From contig JAISRJ010000265.1 of assembly GCA_031273705.1 (NCBI GenBank), positions 1 to 8,181 on the forward strand: a stretch of DNA of 8,181 nt, written 5' to 3'. The notes under the pieces are model-generated. The model saw only the letters and a list, made by a program, of their open reading frames with translations, made no database searches and was not told where the DNA came from. Made by a program: the position numbers and the translations under genes. This document shows positions 6,731-8,181 of this stretch, one piece after another. This stretch comes from Clostridiales bacterium. Its GTDB lineage: Bacteria > Bacillota > Clostridia > Lachnospirales > WQUN01. Each line of letters starts with the position of its first letter. Position 1 is the stretch's first letter.

Positions 6731-7927
6731 TTAATTTGTACTGACTCGTACTTTTTTCCATTTCCTAACCTGAATCAAAAACATGACAAGCGTGAGTAGA
6801 AGCAAAAGCAGTTGAGGTATCAAGGTTTCCAGCGTAGGGTAAATTCCGAGTATATCTACCGACGAAATACCCGACACAGGCGTGACGCCGACCACGTTCC
6901 CCTCTTGTAATTCCTTAATGCCGGAACCGACAAAGGAGATGGACATAATGAACATAAGGATACTGGTGCCGAGGAAAAACGGTTTAAGCGGCAACTTGAT
7001 ACTCATAAAGCGGATTAAGAGGTAAATTACCACAAGCGCCACACCGCCAACGCCCAAGCCAATCCAGACCATATTCACATACGTTTTTGTTCCGCCAAGC
7101 AAGGCTTGATAAAACAGAATAGTTTCGGCTCCTTCGCGGAAAACGGCAAGAAACGCCGCAAATGCCAACGAGAACAGACTGCCGTTTGTGAGCGAACTTT
7201 GAACTTTACCTTCTATGTAATGCGTCCAAGCGGCTGATTCCGCTTTTGAGACCATCCAATTGCTCACATAAAACAGAACGACCACCGCGACAAGCATGGT
7301 AACGCCTTCGACAATTTCCTGATTCGCTCCGTTCGCTCCGGAAAGGCTGTTAAGAATGAACGCCATTACAACACTCGCGCCTAACGCGGCAAGCGAACCC
7401 CAGTACACCGCGTGAACCTTGCTTTCGTTGCCGGACTTAACAAGGTACGCGATAATCGCGCCGACGATGAGAATCGCTTCAAAACCCTCGCGTGTGATAA
7501 TCAGCAGTGACGCGAAAAAGGCACTTAAAGCGCTTTCTTCTTTTCCGTCCAAATGATTGGCGTCCTCTCGAAGTGAGTTTACCAACGTATCAAGCGACTC
7601 ACGAACAGCATCGTTAGATTCTCCGGCGTTAATATCTTTCTTGGCATAGCTGAACTGATACTCAACCGTAGCCGCGCGATTACCTGATATATGCGCCATC
7701 ACCGTTCTTTCAAAGCCGAGCTTTTCATAATACGAGTAATACGCCACATCCACCTGCGCCTTGGCGGCAGACGCGTCGCCCGTCGTGTACAGTCTGTATG
7801 CCTCATCCAAAACCTCTGCCATTTCGTCTACAACGTCATTCCAAGTTTCCGGCACCGCGAAAGCCGATGCCGAAAACATAACAGTCAAAACGACAAGGAT
7901 TGCAACCGCGGAAAGTATTTTTCGCAT
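6731..7927 (-). CDS. FTR1-family high-affinity iron permease
   Basis: This is a 398-residue iron permease of the cytoplasmic membrane (FTR1/EfeU/OFeT class). A signal peptide (1-24, ending ASAFA before VPE) leads into an extracytoplasmic helical domain of about 110 residues, then seven membrane segments (about 136-163, 174-194, 205-222, 250-278, 284-306, 318-336, 366-387). Both diagnostic iron-binding REGxE motifs are present inside the membrane: REGFE at 146-150 and REGAE at 264-268. The start ATG 7925-7927 has AGGTGG seven bases upstream. A frame extended to 8002 would add 25 residues translated from the leader repeat and would destroy the signal peptide, so it was rejected. It is the first gene of the operon and matches Campylobacter Cj1658 in position and family. 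There is no fused cytochrome or multicopper oxidase in the window; the neighbouring P19-like protein is the expected partner. Confidence 0.95.
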   Translation of the reverse strand: MRKILSAVAILVVLTVMFSASAFAVPETWNDVVDEMAEVLDEAYRLYTTGDASAAKAQVDVAYYSYYEKLGFERTVMAHISGNRAATVEYQFSYAKKDINAGESNDAVRESLDTLVNSLREDANHLDGKEESALSAFFASLLIITREGFEAILIVGAIIAYLVKSGNESKVHAVYWGSLAALGASVVMAFILNSLSGANGANQEIVEGVTMLVAVVVLFYVSNWMVSKAESAAWTHYIEGKVQSSLTNGSLFSLAFAAFLAVFREGAETILFYQALLGGTKTYVNMVWIGLGVGGVALVVIYLLIRFMSIKLPLKPFFLGTSILMFIMSISFVGSGIKELQEGNVVGVTPVSGISSVDILGIYPTLETLIPQLLLLLLTLVMFLIQVRKWKKVRVSTN

Positions 7928-7934
7928 TTTCTCA

Positions 7935-7940
7935 CCACCT
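7935..7940 (-). promoter_or_regulatory. Ribosome binding site of the FTR1 gene
   Basis: AGGTGG (extended GAGGTGGTGA) lies seven bases before the ATG at 7925-7927. It settles the start in favour of the form with an intact signal peptide. Confidence 0.8.
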
Positions 7941-7960
7941 CTCCCGAATAGGTCGTCAGC

Positions 7961-7988
7961 TCTTAAAAGCAAACTTCTTAAAAGCAAA
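7961..7988 (-). repeat. Two-copy 15-bp tandem repeat in operon leader
   Basis: The 13-mer TTTGCTTTTAAGA (minus strand) occurs twice without mismatch, at 7961-7973 and 7976-7988, giving a 15-base period. The two copies fall between the candidate -10 region and the ribosome site. They may be a duplicated regulator site, an RNA element or a replication-slippage product. Confidence 0.75.
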
Positions 7989-8014
7989 ATATATGTTAGC
8001 ACAAACTAACTCAA
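7986..8014 (-). promoter_or_regulatory. Candidate sigma-70-type promoter of the iron operon
   Basis: On the minus strand TTGAGT (8009-8014) resembles a -35 box and TATTTT (7986-7991) a -10 box with a 17-base spacer. An overlapping TATATT (7988-7993) gives a 15-base spacer. Transcription would start near 7980, leaving a leader of about 50 bases. It lies in the only intergenic region before the seven-gene set and contains a dyad operator candidate. Confidence 0.5.
7995..8010. promoter_or_regulatory. Candidate repressor operator, GTTAG-N6-CTAAC dyad
   Basis: The two arms are a perfect 5-bp inverted repeat around six bases, sitting wholly within the -35/-10 spacer, the classic place for a repressor. 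The TTAG-N6-CTAA core has the half-sites and spacing of DtxR/IdeR/MntR-type boxes (TTAGG-N4-CCTAA). The inner G and C of that consensus are missing, so family assignment is tentative. No Fur-type box is evident. Iron-dependent repression is the inference. Confidence 0.45.
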
Positions 8015-8056
8015 GGATAAAGAGCCAGTTTCGCACTATTTTTATGGCGCCAGGTT

Positions 8057-8181
8057 TTATTTTTTCCAAGCCCGACCCAGCAACGCGACCGCTTTAGCGA
8101 TTTGCTCCGGATCAATACCGCTGTAGTTCAGCAGCACCATGCTTTGTTTTTGGTCGGGAGGACTATCCCAGAATACCGATG
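8057..8181 (-). CDS. C-terminal end of a probable MocR-type regulator/aminotransferase-like protein, partial
   Basis: The last 40 codons of a gene entering from the right edge end at TAA 8057-8059. The peptide contains SMVLLNYSGIDPEQIAKAV and ends in GRAWKK. A short hydrophobic strand, then a Ser/Gly turn, then an acidic D-P-E-Q-I helix start with a regularly spaced helix is how the class I aminotransferase domain of MocR/PdxR-type GntR regulators, and some aminotransferases, typically ends. The N-terminal DNA-binding part and the PLP lysine would be off-window, so neither function can be confirmed. It points the same way as the iron operon, with 129 bases between, and no strong terminator is visible there, so some read-through is possible. 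Confidence 0.5.
   Translation of the reverse strand, partial: SVFWDSPPDQKQSMVLLNYSGIDPEQIAKAVALLGRAWKK

Noticed and set aside
7928..8002. N-terminal 25-residue extension of the FTR1 frame (repeated LLLR pattern)
   Set aside because: It is a translation of the 15-bp tandem repeat and the ribosome site; the ATG at 7925-7927 has AGGTGG at seven bases and gives a proper signal peptide.
8015..8056. Possible terminator after the upstream gene (GCCA...TGGC and AGT...ACT pairings)
   Set aside because: Stems are only three to four pairs, overlap each other and are followed by just a short T run; too weak to call.
7928..8056. Fur box or riboswitch in the operon leader
   Set aside because: No GATAATGATTATC-like palindrome was found, and the leader of about 50 bases is too short for a metal riboswitch; only the GTTAG dyad stands out.
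1..8181. tRNA, rRNA, CRISPR array, insertion sequence or phage genes
   Set aside because: No repeats with regular spacers, transposase motifs or terminal inverted repeats and no RNA gene signatures were seen; the window is packed with ordinary genes.

Overview
This window looks like the chromosome of a Gram-positive bacterium, most likely a low- to mid-GC Firmicute such as a member of the Clostridia. The reasons are strong AGGAGG/AGGTGG-type ribosome binding sites, two secreted proteins carried as lipoproteins with classical lipoboxes, tight gene packing, and a galactokinase of the Firmicutes style. The exact taxon cannot be settled from the sequence; a spirochaete or another lipoprotein-rich lineage is not excluded.

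Layout: positions 2-1108 (+) hold the 3' part of a galactokinase gene whose first codons lie before the window. A short convergent gap (1109-1137) holds a probable weak bidirectional terminator. Positions 1138-7927 (-) are one compact seven-gene operon, read right to left: FTR1-type iron permease, P19/Tp34-type metal-binding lipoprotein, DUF2318 multi-pass membrane protein with two CxxC motifs, two FtsX/MacB-type ABC permeases, their ATPase, and an FMN-binding-domain lipoprotein. Positions 7928-8056 form the operon's control region, with a candidate promoter, a dyad placed between its -35 and -10 boxes, and a 15-bp tandem repeat in the leader. Positions 8057-8181 (-) are the last 40 codons of a gene whose tail resembles the aminotransferase end of MocR-type regulators.

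The operon matches, gene for gene and in order, the FTR1-P19 iron uptake loci known from Campylobacter (Cj1658-p19-Cj1660-Cj1661-Cj1662-Cj1663-Cj1664-Cj1665) and related fet loci. The last position differs: Campylobacter has thioredoxin-like proteins there, and this operon has a lipoprotein with a covalent-flavinylation SGAT motif. The inferred working model is that the P19-like lipoprotein captures iron outside the membrane, FTR1 moves it in, and the ABC complex, DUF2318 protein and flavin lipoprotein supply energy or redox chemistry on the outer face of the membrane. The families are known. The flavin protein in the redox slot and the architecture of the regulatory region are the parts most worth following up.
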